Counted from the first letter of the stretch, positions 42,175 to 50,984 are shown. The stretch: 64,000 nucleotides of DNA from Mesoterricola silvestris (GCF_030295405.1 NZ_AP027080.1:3270001-3334000); one strand, 5' to 3'. Program-made: numbers and translations. Notes: generated from the letters alone by a model not told the origin.

Positions 42175-43616
42175 GCGGGGCGGACGAGGCCCCTGCGCAC
42201 CAGGGCCACCAGGGCGTCCAGCACGGCTTCGGACCCAAGCCCCGCGGCGGCCGCCGCGGCCAGGAGGTCGGCGACCCGGGCCTCGGGATCCATGCGCTCC
42301 AGGAGATCCCGCTCCAGGGGCGCCAGGGGGTGCTCCACGGGCATGGCCTGGGCGGCGAGGCGGGCCTGGGTGGTGGGGGGGACCCGCATCCCCAGGGCCC
42401 GGGCCTCCAGGAGCGCCACGGGGCCGGCCAGGGCCACCCGGCCCCCTTCCAGGCGCTGCCGCAGCCCGGGGTCCCGGGCCAGGCGCTGGGCGGCGAAGAG
42501 GGCTTCCAGCTCCCCGCCCGCGTCCCGGGCGGGGGCCAGGGCCTCGTCCACCCGGGTCCAGGGGTCGTCGCTCCACTGGAAGGCCAGGAGGACGGAGACG
42601 ATGCGGTCGTAGCCCTGGGCCCGCAGGTTGGCGTGCCAGCGCCCCACGGAGGCCAGGAAGGTGGGATTGTCGTCCCCCTGAGCGTGGCCGATGGCGTACG
42701 CCTGGGCGGGGTGCACCCGCAGGCGGAGGATATGGAGGGCCATGGGGGCGCCGTCCAGCCACCCGCGCAGCCGGTCCTCCAGGGGCTCGCCCTCCCGCTC
42801 CCCCAGTTCCGTGACGATCTGGGCCAGGCCCCCCGGGGCCAGGTGCCGGGGCAGGCCCTGGACGATGCGGCGCTGCACGTCCTCGCCGCTGGGGCCGCCG
42901 TCCCGGAAATCCACCGCCTGGGCGGGGGCGGGCACGAAGGGCGGGTTGGCGGTGATGAGGCCGAAGCGCCGGGCGCCCACCGGGGCGTAGAGGTCCCCCT
43001 GGAGGGCCTCCAGGTTGGCGAGGCCCTGGGCCCGGGCGTTGAAGGCGGTGCAGGCCACGGCGCGGGCGTTGATGTCCACGGCGGTGGCGGTTCCGGCGTG
43101 GGCGGCCGCCAGGAGGGCCTGGATCCCCGAACCGCAGCAGAGGTCCAGGGAGGCCTCCACCGGCTTTCGCACGGTGGCCCGGGCCAGCCAGCGGCTGTCC
43201 GTGCCCACGTACATGACCTGGTCCCGCGGCACGTCCCCGGACTCGGCCCAGGCGTGGTCGGAGAAGATGAGGGTGGAACCCACCGGATACACCGAGGCCC
43301 GGGCCCGCACCAGGGCGCCGGCCCGCTCCAGGATGCCGGCACGCACCAGCGCCCCCTGGGTCCCGGGGTCGAAGAGCCGGCCCAGTTCCCGGGCCTCCAG
43401 GGAACCCTGGAGCACGAAGAGGTCGATGGCGGAGGCCAGGGCATCCCGGTCGGCCAGGCGGTCCTGGCGGTACACGGGCACCGCCTTCCACTGCAGGTCG
43501 TTGAGATCCTCCAGGCCCAGGCGCCCGGCCACGGCGGCTTCGGTGAACCCCAGGGCTCCCAGGCGCGCCAGGGCCCCCGAGCAGTCGGCGGATTGGGGAT
43601 CGAAGGTGAAGGTCAT
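42171..43616 (-). CDS. SAM-dependent methyltransferase (PrmC/RsmC-like)
   Basis: 481 residues. A class I methyltransferase core lies in the middle: the SAM-binding SLDLCCGSGIQALLAA (about 155-170), AVDINARAV, and the catalytic ANPPFVP (about 225) of N-methyltransferases acting on glutamine or on bases. An N-terminal ~130-residue winged-helix-like region (SAIDLFVLQGSLEARELGRLF) and a C-terminal ~170-residue helical part are not assigned. The substrate is unknown; rRNA, DNA or a release factor are possible. Co-translated with the GIY-YIG gene. Confidence 0.85.
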   Translation of the reverse strand: MTFTFDPQSADCSGALARLGALGFTEAAVAGRLGLEDLNDLQWKAVPVYRQDRLADRDALASAIDLFVLQGSLEARELGRLFDPGTQGALVRAGILERAGALVRARASVYPVGSTLIFSDHAWAESGDVPRDQVMYVGTDSRWLARATVRKPVEASLDLCCGSGIQALLAAAHAGTATAVDINARAVACTAFNARAQGLANLEALQGDLYAPVGARRFGLITANPPFVPAPAQAVDFRDGGPSGEDVQRRIVQGLPRHLAPGGLAQIVTELGEREGEPLEDRLRGWLDGAPMALHILRLRVHPAQAYAIGHAQGDDNPTFLASVGRWHANLRAQGYDRIVSVLLAFQWSDDPWTRVDEALAPARDAGGELEALFAAQRLARDPGLRQRLEGGRVALAGPVALLEARALGMRVPPTTQARLAAQAMPVEHPLAPLERDLLERMDPEARVADLLAAAAAAGLGSEAVLDALVALVRRGLVRPA

Positions 43617-43625
43617 GGAAAGACG

Positions 43626-44780
43626 CTACCTTGGCTTGTCGTTTTCGGCCAGGGCCCCCTGGATGGCCTCTTCGGTGAGGGCCTCGCTGAACCCGGTCCA
43701 CCGCTGGCGGATCCGCCCCTTCCGGTCGATGACGAAGTTGGCGGGGTACGTGGACACGGTGCCCAGGGGCCGCACCGCCTTGGCATTGGGGGCCACGGCC
43801 GGGGCGATCTCCAGGGCCCACTGGAGGGCGTCATGGACGTCCTGCGCCCGTTCCAGGCGGCGAACGTACAGGATGAAGGACTCGAAGTCCGGTCCCCGGC
43901 GGGCATCCAGCTTGCGCAGGTAGGGCACCGCTTCGTGGATGGTGGGGTGGCGGCCGTCCACCAGGTGGAGGAAGACGACCTTGCCCTGGAAGTCCCCCAG
44001 GCAGTACGAACCCGCCCGCTGGTGGATGACGTCCGCCAGCTCGAAGGTCACGCTGCGGGCGTACGGCCTGAGCCAGCCCGGCAGCACCCGGCCCAGCCCG
44101 GTGCCCTTGGGGGGGTGGATCTTGCCGAAAAGGCCCCACACCACCCGGCCGGGGTCCGGCCTCCAGGCCCCCATCCCGAAGAAATAGATATCCAGGGCGA
44201 GGTAGGCGCCCAGGGCCAGGGCGGAGCCCAGCAGGACCCGGACCCCGCGGCGCCCCACCCCCTCCCGGCGAAGCTCCCGGGCCCCCTCGGCCAGGGACCG
44301 CACGTGGCGCCGGCCCCGGTCCGGGGCGTAGGTGGACCTGAGCAGGGCCCTGCGGCCGAAGGCCTCGAAGGCCGGGTCCTCCACGGGTTCCCCCTCCTCC
44401 AGCTGCCGGAGGCGCCGGGGGGCCTCGGGATGGCCCAGGTCCAGGGCCATGCGGTAGTGTTCCAGGGCCTTCCAGTGGTTCCGGGGCCGGCCGAAGCCGG
44501 TGCGGTGGGCCTCGGCCACCTGGAAGGCCGCATCCGCGTCACCCCGGGCGGCCAGCACGGCGTAGCGGTCCAGGGCCTTCGTGGCGGCCTCCGGGGCCTC
44601 CTCCCCCCCCGTGAGCCGTTCGACGTGGGCCCGCTCCAGGAGGCGCAGGGCGTTCTCCCGCACCAGGGCATCGCAGCCCCGCCGCTCCGCGTGGCGGTAG
44701 AGGGGATCCAGGAACCCGTGGAGCATCCAGTGGCGGGAGCAGAACCGGATCAGCCGGCCCGTGACAGGGGCTGTGTCCAA
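43626..44780 (-). CDS. Membrane protein with Sel1-like repeats and a thioredoxin-like domain lacking CxxC
   Basis: 384 residues. The N-terminal part (about 60-130) has Sel1/TPR-like repeats (ALDRYAVLAARGDADAAFQVAEAHRTG and ALEHYRMALDLGHPEAPRRL). One membrane segment (182-202) is followed by a TlpA-like thioredoxin fold (about 255-375). The fold keeps the cis-proline strand (YPANFVIDRKGRI, P345), but the usual WCxxC site is replaced by HLVDGRH (271-277), so it cannot do disulfide chemistry. The start is uncertain: TTG at 44780, two bases after the upstream stop, fits coupling; an ATG 18 codons later is the alternative. Role unknown. Confidence 0.75.
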   Translation of the reverse strand: MDTAPVTGRLIRFCSRHWMLHGFLDPLYRHAERRGCDALVRENALRLLERAHVERLTGGEEAPEAATKALDRYAVLAARGDADAAFQVAEAHRTGFGRPRNHWKALEHYRMALDLGHPEAPRRLRQLEEGEPVEDPAFEAFGRRALLRSTYAPDRGRRHVRSLAEGARELRREGVGRRGVRVLLGSALALGAYLALDIYFFGMGAWRPDPGRVVWGLFGKIHPPKGTGLGRVLPGWLRPYARSVTFELADVIHQRAGSYCLGDFQGKVVFLHLVDGRHPTIHEAVPYLRKLDARRGPDFESFILYVRRLERAQDVHDALQWALEIAPAVAPNAKAVRPLGTVSTYPANFVIDRKGRIRQRWTGFSEALTEEAIQGALAENDKPR

Positions 44781-44781
44781 A

Positions 44782-46536
44782 TCAGGATCCGGTGTGGGTG
44801 GCCAGGGCCCGGCTCACCACGGCCAGGGCCTCCTTGATGCTGCACGGCTTGGACAGGAAGCCCGCCAGGCCCCGCCCGGCCAGGGCGGTGGTGGCCTCCT
44901 CCTGGCTGTAGCCGCTCATGAGCACCACCGGCACCTCCGGGGCCAGCTTGTGGATCTCCTCGAACACCTCGTCGCCGCCCATGCGGGGCATGGTGAGGTC
45001 CAGGAGGACGGCGTTGATGGAGGAGCGGTGCCGCACGAAGGAGGCGAAGCCGTCCACCCCGTCCACCCCTTCGATGACCTTGAAGCCCGCGTTCTCGAAG
45101 CCCTGGCGGAGGATGGAGCGGATGGTGGGCTCGTCGTCCACCAGCAGGAGCACCCCCGAGGCGCCCACCAGGGGCGTGCCCTCGTCGCCCGCGTCGATCT
45201 CCGGGTTCTTCTCGGCCAGGTGGAAGTAGAGCACGGTGGCATCGCCCCGGCCCGGCTCGCCCTTGGCGTGCACGGCCCCATGGTGCTCCTTGAGGATGTC
45301 CTCCACCGTGGACAGGCCCAGGCCGTGGCCGGGATGCAGGGTGCTGAAGAGGGGATCGAAGACCTTGCCCAGGATCTCGGGCGGGGTGCCGGGGCCGGTG
45401 TCGGCCACCTCCAGGCACACGAAGTCGCCCCGGAGGCCCTGGCCCCCGGGTTCGGTGCCGCCCAGGCTGCGCAGGAAGGTGCGGATGGTGATCTCGCCGC
45501 CCCGGATCCCCAGGGACTCGCAGGCGTTGAAGACCAGGTTCAGGAGGGCGTGCCGGGCCTGGGTCAGGTCCACGTTGGCCAGGGGCAGGTCGTTCTGGAG
45601 GTCCAGCACCAGGTGGGCCCCTTCGGGCACCAGGGTCTCGATGGCCGAGAGGCTCTCCCGCACGGCGTCATTGAGCTGGTGGGGCGAGATCTGGATGCGG
45701 CCCTGGCCGGTGTAGGAGAGGATCTGCTTGCACAGGCCCGTGGCCCGGGGGATGTTGGCCTGGACGAACTCGAGGCTGGTGCGCAGGACGGCCGGAGCCT
45801 GCTGGCCCTCCAGGGCGATCTCGGCATAGCCCTGGATGCCCATGAGGGTGTTGTTCAGGTCGTTGACGGTGCCGCGCACCAGCGCGCCCAGGCTCTCCAC
45901 CTTGTGGGCCTGCACCAGGGCGGATTCGAAGGAGCGCTGCTGGGTGATGTCCTGGATGACGGCCAGGATCTCGGCGGGGCGCCCGTCCCCGTAGCGCACG
46001 AAGACGGTCCGGCGGCCCCTGAACCAGCGCCAGGTGCCGTGGTGGTTGCGGATCCGGTAGATCTCCTCCAGGATGGGCTCCTCCGCCCCCTCGGGCGGGG
46101 GGGGCGCGGCGGCCTCCCGGTGCTGGCGGAGCACCGGCAGGTCCTCGGGATGGACCAGCGAATAGAAGTACTCCCGGCCGCCCTTGATGAAGGCCTCCGA
46201 GGGGAAGCCCAGCAGGTCCTCCACGGCGGGGTTCAGGTACAGGAAGGCGCCGGATTCGGCGTCCACGATGGCATGGATGTCCTGGCTGAGCTCGGCCACC
46301 TTCTCGATGTAGCGCTCCCCTTCGGCCAGGGCCAGCTCCGCCTCCCGGGCCCGCACCGCGGTGGTGCGGATGCCCACCACGCCGACGATGGCCATGCCCG
46401 TGAGGGACAGGGCCAGGGCCGGGGAGTGGGCGCCGGGCGCGAACACCAGGGCCACCGCGGCCACCGAGAAGAGAAGGAAGAACAGCCCCAGCATGGCCGG
46501 CGGCGTCACGAGCTTGCGCATCGGGGGTGCGGTCAT
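44782..46536 (-). CDS. Hybrid histidine-kinase-like protein with His-to-Asn change and receiver domain
   Basis: 584 residues. Two membrane segments (about 14-33 and 37-57) are followed by a PAS domain (75-205), a dimerisation segment, a GHKL ATPase domain (N-box LLNLVFNACESLG, G-box GHGLGLS), and a C-terminal receiver from about 465 (VDDEP, phosphoacceptor Asp in LLDLTMPRMGG, Lys in LSKP). In the segment that normally reads AHDFNN, this protein has VNDLNN, with Asn225 in place of the phosphorylated His. The ATP-binding and receiver residues are intact. It may signal by other means or serve as a partner of a true kinase. Confidence 0.85.
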   Translation of the reverse strand: MTAPPMRKLVTPPAMLGLFFLLFSVAAVALVFAPGAHSPALALSLTGMAIVGVVGIRTTAVRAREAELALAEGERYIEKVAELSQDIHAIVDAESGAFLYLNPAVEDLLGFPSEAFIKGGREYFYSLVHPEDLPVLRQHREAAAPPPPEGAEEPILEEIYRIRNHHGTWRWFRGRRTVFVRYGDGRPAEILAVIQDITQQRSFESALVQAHKVESLGALVRGTVNDLNNTLMGIQGYAEIALEGQQAPAVLRTSLEFVQANIPRATGLCKQILSYTGQGRIQISPHQLNDAVRESLSAIETLVPEGAHLVLDLQNDLPLANVDLTQARHALLNLVFNACESLGIRGGEITIRTFLRSLGGTEPGGQGLRGDFVCLEVADTGPGTPPEILGKVFDPLFSTLHPGHGLGLSTVEDILKEHHGAVHAKGEPGRGDATVLYFHLAEKNPEIDAGDEGTPLVGASGVLLLVDDEPTIRSILRQGFENAGFKVIEGVDGVDGFASFVRHRSSINAVLLDLTMPRMGGDEVFEEIHKLAPEVPVVLMSGYSQEEATTALAGRGLAGFLSKPCSIKEALAVVSRALATHTGS

Positions 46537-46657
46537 GGATCATCTCGCGAAATGGGAGCGGAAGGGATTGCGGCGGTTACTATATTCCCCCAGGTGCCTG
46601 CCCAGCGGGAACCCTATTTCATCCTAAGTGGAATTCATAGCCTTTTTGGAGTGCCCG

Positions 46658-47488
46658 ATGCCGCTTTTCCCCGTGGTCGCGCCCGCAGATCTCGTTCCGC
46701 CCTATGTGCTCCTGGACGCCCGGCCCGGAGCCGGATCCTTCGCCCGGGAGCACCTGCCCGGCGCCATCCACGCGGACCTGGACGCCGCCCTCAGCGCCCG
46801 GGGCCTGCCGGACTTCGATCCGGCCCGGGGGGGCCGCCACCCCCTGCCCTCCCCGGAAACCTGGGCCCGCCAGCTGGGCGCCTGGGGCATCACCCCGGAG
46901 ACCCGGGTGGTGGCCTACGACGACGCCTGCGGGGGCTCCGGCGCGGCCCGGCTCTGGTGGATGCTGCGGGCCTTCGGCCACGGGCGGGTCGTGGTGCTGG
47001 ACGGGGGGATCCAGGCGGGGCTCGCGGAAGGCCTGCCCGCCCCGGGCGCCCGGCCCGAACCCACCGGACCCTACCCCGAGGACCGCTGGCTCCTGCCCGT
47101 GGCCGACCTGGCCATGGTGGACCGCCTCCGCTCCGACCCGGACTGGAAGGTCCTGGATGTGCGCGCCGCCCCGCGCTACCGGGGCGAGACGGAACCCTTC
47201 GACCCCGTCGCGGGCCATATCCCCGGCGCCGTGAACCTGCCCTGGCAGGAGAACCTGGGGCCCGGGGGCCGCATGAAGCCCGCCCAGGAACTGCGGCGCC
47301 TGTACGCGGACCTGCTCGGCGCCACCCCCCGGGGCCGCCTGGTGGTGCACTGCGGCAGCGGCGTCACCGCCTGCCACACCCTGCTGGCCCTGGAGGCCGC
47401 CGGCATGGGGGGCGCGGCCCTGTACGTGGGGTCCTGGAGCGAATGGTGCCGGAATCCCCTGCCCGTGGCCACGGGCGCCGACCGGTAA
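46658..47488 (+). CDS. Rhodanese-family sulfurtransferase (two domains)
   Basis: 276 residues with two rhodanese domains. The first (about 1-125: YVLLDARPGAGSFAREHLPGAIHADLD) lacks the active Cys. The second (about 150-276) has the loop HCGSGVTACHTLLAL with the sulfur-carrying Cys in CGSGVT. This layout and size match thiosulfate or 3-mercaptopyruvate sulfurtransferases; the CGSGVTA loop is the mercaptopyruvate type as I recall. The ATG at 46658 follows TGGAG by six bases. Confidence 0.92.
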   Translation: MPLFPVVAPADLVPPYVLLDARPGAGSFAREHLPGAIHADLDAALSARGLPDFDPARGGRHPLPSPETWARQLGAWGITPETRVVAYDDACGGSGAARLWWMLRAFGHGRVVVLDGGIQAGLAEGLPAPGARPEPTGPYPEDRWLLPVADLAMVDRLRSDPDWKVLDVRAAPRYRGETEPFDPVAGHIPGAVNLPWQENLGPGGRMKPAQELRRLYADLLGATPRGRLVVHCGSGVTACHTLLALEAAGMGGAALYVGSWSEWCRNPLPVATGADR

Positions 47489-47576
47489 AAAAAACGGCGA
47501 ACAGACGGTATTCGGTCCTTGCGGGGACCCGGGGCCAGCGCTAAGCTCCCCCTGCAACCCGAAAAAGGAATTACCG

Positions 47577-48746
47577 ATGCGCATCTGCAAGCTGTGCTTC
47601 CGCCTCGCCGCGCCTTTGTTCTGCCTCGCCCTCGCCGGCGGCGAGACCCTCACCCTCAAGGTGCTTCCCTTGGATTCCCGGGGCATCGCCGCCGGCCTGA
47701 AGCCCACGGACTGGAAGGTGCAGATCGCCGGCAAGGGCGCCGACGTCGTGGCCATGCGAACCCCGGAGGAGCTGGGCAAGGAAGGCCAGAAGTGGACCTT
47801 CCTACTCCTTCCCGTGCGCGATCCGGACTTCCGCCAGGTGGTGCTCCAGTCCCTGGCCACCTTCATGGCCTCGCTGCCCCCCTCCGATTCCGCCCTGGTG
47901 GTCATGCGCACCTCCAAGGGCCTGGAGTGCCTCACGCCCGGTTTCACGACGCGCCCCTCCCTGTGGGCCAAGGCGCTCACCCAGGCCGCGGGCGCCTGGC
48001 GGGGCAAGCTGGAGGGGAACCCGAACCCCGTCTTCAACCTCCCCCCCACCCCGGCCAGCGAGCCCCAGGAGGGGATGGAGGCCGTCAACGCCCTGCTCGC
48101 GGGCGGCCTGGGCAGGGCCATGGCCAGGGATGCCAAGGACACCTCGTCCACCCGCAGGAGCGTCATCGGCGAATACTCGCCCGAGGAACTCGGGGGCGTC
48201 ACCAAGACCGTCACCGCCGCCATGGAGGAGGTGATGGGGATGGCCCGGACCCTGGCCAAGGCCGCCCCCGAGGCCCAGGTGGTGATCATCAGCCGCAACG
48301 AGATCGATGACCTGACCAACCCCATCTGGGCCCAGCGGGTCTCCCGCATGAGCGCCGGGGGCTTGAAGGCGCCGGGCTTGAACGAGATCATGGGCGGGCG
48401 CGACGTCATGAACAACCGGCTGCAGACGGAGCTGATGGTGCGGGACGTCACCCTGGCCAGGGTGGCCCTCAAGAACACCTTCGCCGGGTCCGGGATCACC
48501 CTCCACAGCGTCGGGGGCGTCGGCGAATCCAACACCGGCCCCTTCGGCGAAGCCGCCGTCGCCTCGGGCGGCAACACCTTCCGGCTCGAGAACGAGCTTC
48601 CCGCCCGGCTCACCCAGGCCCTGAATCTCTGGGCCACCCGGTACGAACTCAAGGTGCCGGTCCCTGCCGGCACCCCCCGCCCCGCCGCCGTGAAGGTGGA
48701 AGCGGGCCGGAAGGACCTGAAGCTGTTCGCCCCCACCCTCCAGTAG
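47577..48746 (+). CDS. Exported von Willebrand A-like protein
   Basis: 389 residues. A signal peptide (LCFRLAAPLFCLALAGG) is followed by a region reminiscent of the VWFA-related proteins common in Acidobacteriota (KWTFLLLPVRDPDFRQVVLQSLATFMASLPPSDSALVVMRT). The metal-site DxSxS is not preserved, so ion binding is doubtful. The C-terminus ends with a typical beta-strand tail (YELKVPVPAGTPRPAAVKVEAGRKDLKL). Function unknown, probably envelope-associated. AAGGAATT precedes the ATG. Confidence 0.7.
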   Translation: MRICKLCFRLAAPLFCLALAGGETLTLKVLPLDSRGIAAGLKPTDWKVQIAGKGADVVAMRTPEELGKEGQKWTFLLLPVRDPDFRQVVLQSLATFMASLPPSDSALVVMRTSKGLECLTPGFTTRPSLWAKALTQAAGAWRGKLEGNPNPVFNLPPTPASEPQEGMEAVNALLAGGLGRAMARDAKDTSSTRRSVIGEYSPEELGGVTKTVTAAMEEVMGMARTLAKAAPEAQVVIISRNEIDDLTNPIWAQRVSRMSAGGLKAPGLNEIMGGRDVMNNRLQTELMVRDVTLARVALKNTFAGSGITLHSVGGVGESNTGPFGEAAVASGGNTFRLENELPARLTQALNLWATRYELKVPVPAGTPRPAAVKVEAGRKDLKLFAPTLQ

Positions 48747-48747
48747 C

Positions 48748-49167
48748 TCAGGCGGTGCGGGACTCCCACATGGCGTTGACGATCTTCCAGGGTCCCGCCG
48801 ACTTGGCGAGGTGCAGGTGGATCACCCACCCGCACAATTCGGCCACGGCGCTCGCGGAGGCCTTGCGCACCTCGAGGATGCGCACCTCCACCGTGCGCAG
48901 GTCCGGGGGCGTCTGGCTCCCGAGGCTTCCCTGCACGCCCAGGGGGCGGGATTGGGTGCCCAGGGTGACGAGGCGGTTGACGTAGTCGGGGTGGAGGGTC
49001 CCGAGCATGCCCTCGGAGTCGCCCCAGTACCAGGCCTGGGCGAACTCCTGCACCGCACGCCGGATGGCCGGGGACGGATCCTCGGAAGCGTTCAAGCTAA
49101 CGGCCGAGAAGGACATTCCCAGGGAACGCTGGGTGATTCCCATATGTCGCGAGTCGCCTCTGGGCAT
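48748..49167 (-). CDS. NTF2-like / putative lumazine-binding family protein
   Basis: 139 residues. The core (AIRRAVQEFAQAWYWGDSEGMLGTLHPDYVNRLVTLG... AVAELCGWVIHLHLAKSAGPWKIVNAMWE) has the SnoaL/NTF2-like cone fold pattern of the putative lumazine-binding family. No catalytic residue can be assigned. AAGGGGG precedes the ATG at 49167. It converges with the VWA-like gene and is divergent from the Rrf2 regulator. Confidence 0.75.
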   Translation of the reverse strand: MPRGDSRHMGITQRSLGMSFSAVSLNASEDPSPAIRRAVQEFAQAWYWGDSEGMLGTLHPDYVNRLVTLGTQSRPLGVQGSLGSQTPPDLRTVEVRILEVRKASASAVAELCGWVIHLHLAKSAGPWKIVNAMWESRTA

Positions 49168-49266
49168 CGGTGCCCCCTTTTCAAAGGTGTTCTGCCTCCT
49201 GAGTGCGTCCAAGCCGGCCGGGGTTTACACCCCGCGATGAATTTCCCTGTTGGTGACAAATGGTGG

Positions 49267-49300
49267 TTTCCTGAAGAACTTGACCAATTCAATCAGGAAA
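49267..49300. promoter_or_regulatory. Inverted-repeat operator candidate upstream of the Rrf2 gene
   Basis: TTTCCTGA (49267-49274) and TCAGGAAA (49293-49300) form a perfect 8-bp inverted repeat with an 18-bp spacer. It surrounds the -35 hexamer of the promoter, the usual place for a repressor. Autoregulation by the Rrf2 protein is the natural inference. Confidence 0.5.
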
Positions 49301-49308
49301 AGTATATT
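49280..49308 (+). promoter_or_regulatory. Sigma-70-type promoter of the Rrf2 gene
   Basis: TTGACC (49280-49285), 17-bp spacer and TATATT (49303-49308). This is one of the two best vegetative promoters visible in the window, with transcription expected near 49315, about 20 nt before the start codon. Confidence 0.7.
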
Positions 49309-49334
49309 AAACCAGTCTGGACAGGAAGGCCCCT

Positions 49335-49844
49335 TTGAAGATCTCAGCCCGCGGCAGGTATTCCATGCAAGCGCTGTTCGACCTGGCCCACCACAGCCAC
49401 GGACAGCCCGTTCCCCTCCACCTCATCGCCCAGAGGCAGGAGCTCAGCCTGCCCTTCCTGGAGCAGATCTTCAACCGCCTGAAGAAGGCGGGGATCGTGG
49501 CCAGCGTGCGCGGCCCCAAGGGCGGCTACATCATCACGCGCCCCTGCAACATGGTGACGGTGGGCGATGTGCTGCGCCTCACGGACACCAGCTTCTACGC
49601 CTCCGCCAAGGAGGATCCGGTCACCGCGAAGTCCGCCCTGCGCGCCGACGTGAAGATGAACGAGCTGCTGTGGAAGCAGCTCTCCAGCCACATCACCGAC
49701 TTCATGGACACCATCACCCTGGCCGACCTCTGCGTGGAGAGCCACAGCAACACGTGCCCGGACTGCACCTGCCCCGCCTACACCAAGGGCGTGCAGGAAC
49801 AGCTGGACAGCGGGGCCCGGCCCCGGTGCGCCGCCCTGGGCTGA
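49335..49844 (+). CDS. Rrf2-family transcriptional regulator (IscR-like)
   Basis: 169 residues from a TTG start preceded by AGGAAGG. The N-terminal winged helix is typical (ISARGRYSMQALFDLAHHS... LPFLEQIFNRLKKAGIVASVRGPKGGYIITRP). The C-terminal cysteines C-x2-C-x-C (TCPDCTCPAY) and one earlier Cys (LCVES) could bind an iron-sulfur cluster, as in IscR, though the spacing differs from the usual C-x5-C-x5-C. It probably senses cluster status or cysteine supply; ttcA, an iron-sulfur tRNA thiolase, follows seven bases downstream. Confidence 0.9.
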   Translation: MKISARGRYSMQALFDLAHHSHGQPVPLHLIAQRQELSLPFLEQIFNRLKKAGIVASVRGPKGGYIITRPCNMVTVGDVLRLTDTSFYASAKEDPVTAKSALRADVKMNELLWKQLSSHITDFMDTITLADLCVESHSNTCPDCTCPAYTKGVQEQLDSGARPRCAALG

Positions 49845-49850
49845 GTCCGC

Positions 49851-50681
49851 TTGAGCAACCCCTGCGCCCTCCCCAGCCTCGCCCTGCCCCCCACCGAAGC
49901 CGACCTCAGGACGCTGCCCAAGCTCGAGGAACGCATCCGCCGCCGGGTGGGCATGGCCGTCCATGAATTCGGCCTCATCCAGGACGGGGACCGCATCCTC
50001 GTGGGCCTCAGCGGAGGCAAGGACTCCTGGGCGCTGCTGGACGTCCTGGAATCCCTGCGCCGGCGGGCCCCCATCCGGTTCGAGGTCCACGGCGCCACCA
50101 TCGACCCGGGCTTCCCCGGCTACAACCCCGACCGCATCGCCGAGGTGTGCGAGGCCAAGGGCATCCCCCACGTGATCCTGGGCGCGCCCATCGACACCCT
50201 GGTGCGCCGCAAGCCCGACATCACCCCCTGCGCCATCTGCTCCCGGCTTCGCCGGGGAGTGCTCTACTCCTACGCCCGGGAGCAGGGCTTCAACAAGCTG
50301 GCCCTGGGCCACCACCTGGACGACCTCATCGAGACCCTGCTCATCAACCAGTTCTTCGAGGGCCGCCTCTCCACCATGCCCCTCAAGCTCGTGAGCGACG
50401 ACGGCGGCAACACCGTCATCCGCCCCCTGGGCACCTGCGAGGAGGAGGACCTGCGCCGCTTCGCGTGGCTCAAGGGCTATCCCTTCGTGCCCTGCGGCTG
50501 CCCCCTGTGCGGGGCCTCGGTGCTGGAATCCCGCCGGGCCCAGGTCAAGGACCTGGTCGCCACCCTCAAGACGAGCATCCCCGACCTGAAGTTCTCCATG
50601 CTGAAGGCCATGAAGAACGTGAAACCCTCCCATCTCCTGGACGCGAGACTGCCTCCCGAAACCCGGGACTCCGGAAACTAG
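49851..50681 (+). CDS. ttcA: tRNA 2-thiocytidine synthetase TtcA-type PP-loop protein
   Basis: 276 residues. The PP-loop SGGKDSWALLDVL is at about 54-66. The cluster cysteines are present as C-x2-C (PCAICSRLRRG) and CGCPLCG further on. GHHLDDLIETLLINQFFEGRLSTMP is the family signature. TtcA thiolates C32 of certain tRNAs using ATP, an iron-sulfur cluster and sulfur from a cysteine desulfurase. A TTG start is used here; the ribosome site is weak and the gene is close behind the Rrf2 gene, so they are likely co-transcribed. Confidence 0.9.
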   Translation: MSNPCALPSLALPPTEADLRTLPKLEERIRRRVGMAVHEFGLIQDGDRILVGLSGGKDSWALLDVLESLRRRAPIRFEVHGATIDPGFPGYNPDRIAEVCEAKGIPHVILGAPIDTLVRRKPDITPCAICSRLRRGVLYSYAREQGFNKLALGHHLDDLIETLLINQFFEGRLSTMPLKLVSDDGGNTVIRPLGTCEEEDLRRFAWLKGYPFVPCGCPLCGASVLESRRAQVKDLVATLKTSIPDLKFSMLKAMKNVKPSHLLDARLPPETRDSGN

Positions 50682-50727
50682 ACGGGGTATCAACACCATC
50701 CTTCGCCGCCGGGATGGGCGGCCCCCA

Positions 50728-50880
50728 TCTCCTTCATCCCATTCATCCGTGTTCATCACCGTTTCGCAGGGCCAATGCTCCGTTGGGTTGGCTCATGCGG
50801 GTAATGCCTGCGCCGGCACAAGCCATCGCTGGCCCTGCGAAACAGGGATGAACAGCGATGCCCAGGATGAACAGGATTGG
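50728..50880. repeat. Element C: palindromic repeat upstream of the chemotaxis receptor
   Basis: The left arm (50733-50773: TTCATCCC, TTCATCC, GTTCATCACCGTTTCGCAGGGCC) is mirrored by the right arm. On the minus strand the right arm reads CCTGTTCATCCTGGGCATCG, then CTGTTCATCCCTGTTTCGC and AGGGCCAGCGATGG. About 50 bp lie between. It shares the TTCATCC repeats and the GTTTCxGCAGGG core with elements A, B and D. It occupies most of the 303-bp gap between ttcA and the receptor gene; no gene is seen in that gap. Confidence 0.75.
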
Positions 50881-50984
50881 AGGTTTGTTACCACTTCCTC
50901 ATCCCCAGGCCGGGTTGGTGGGATAATCGCCCCGCAAATCGGATTCAGTACTCAGGTACGGTTCAGATCTCAAATGGAGGATTC

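Noticed and set aside
50728-50880. Elements C and D as ordinary rho-independent terminators
   Set aside because: The arms are much longer than terminator stems, carry internal TTCATCC repeats shared with elements A and B, and have no U-tract; C lies upstream of the receptor gene rather than just after a stop.
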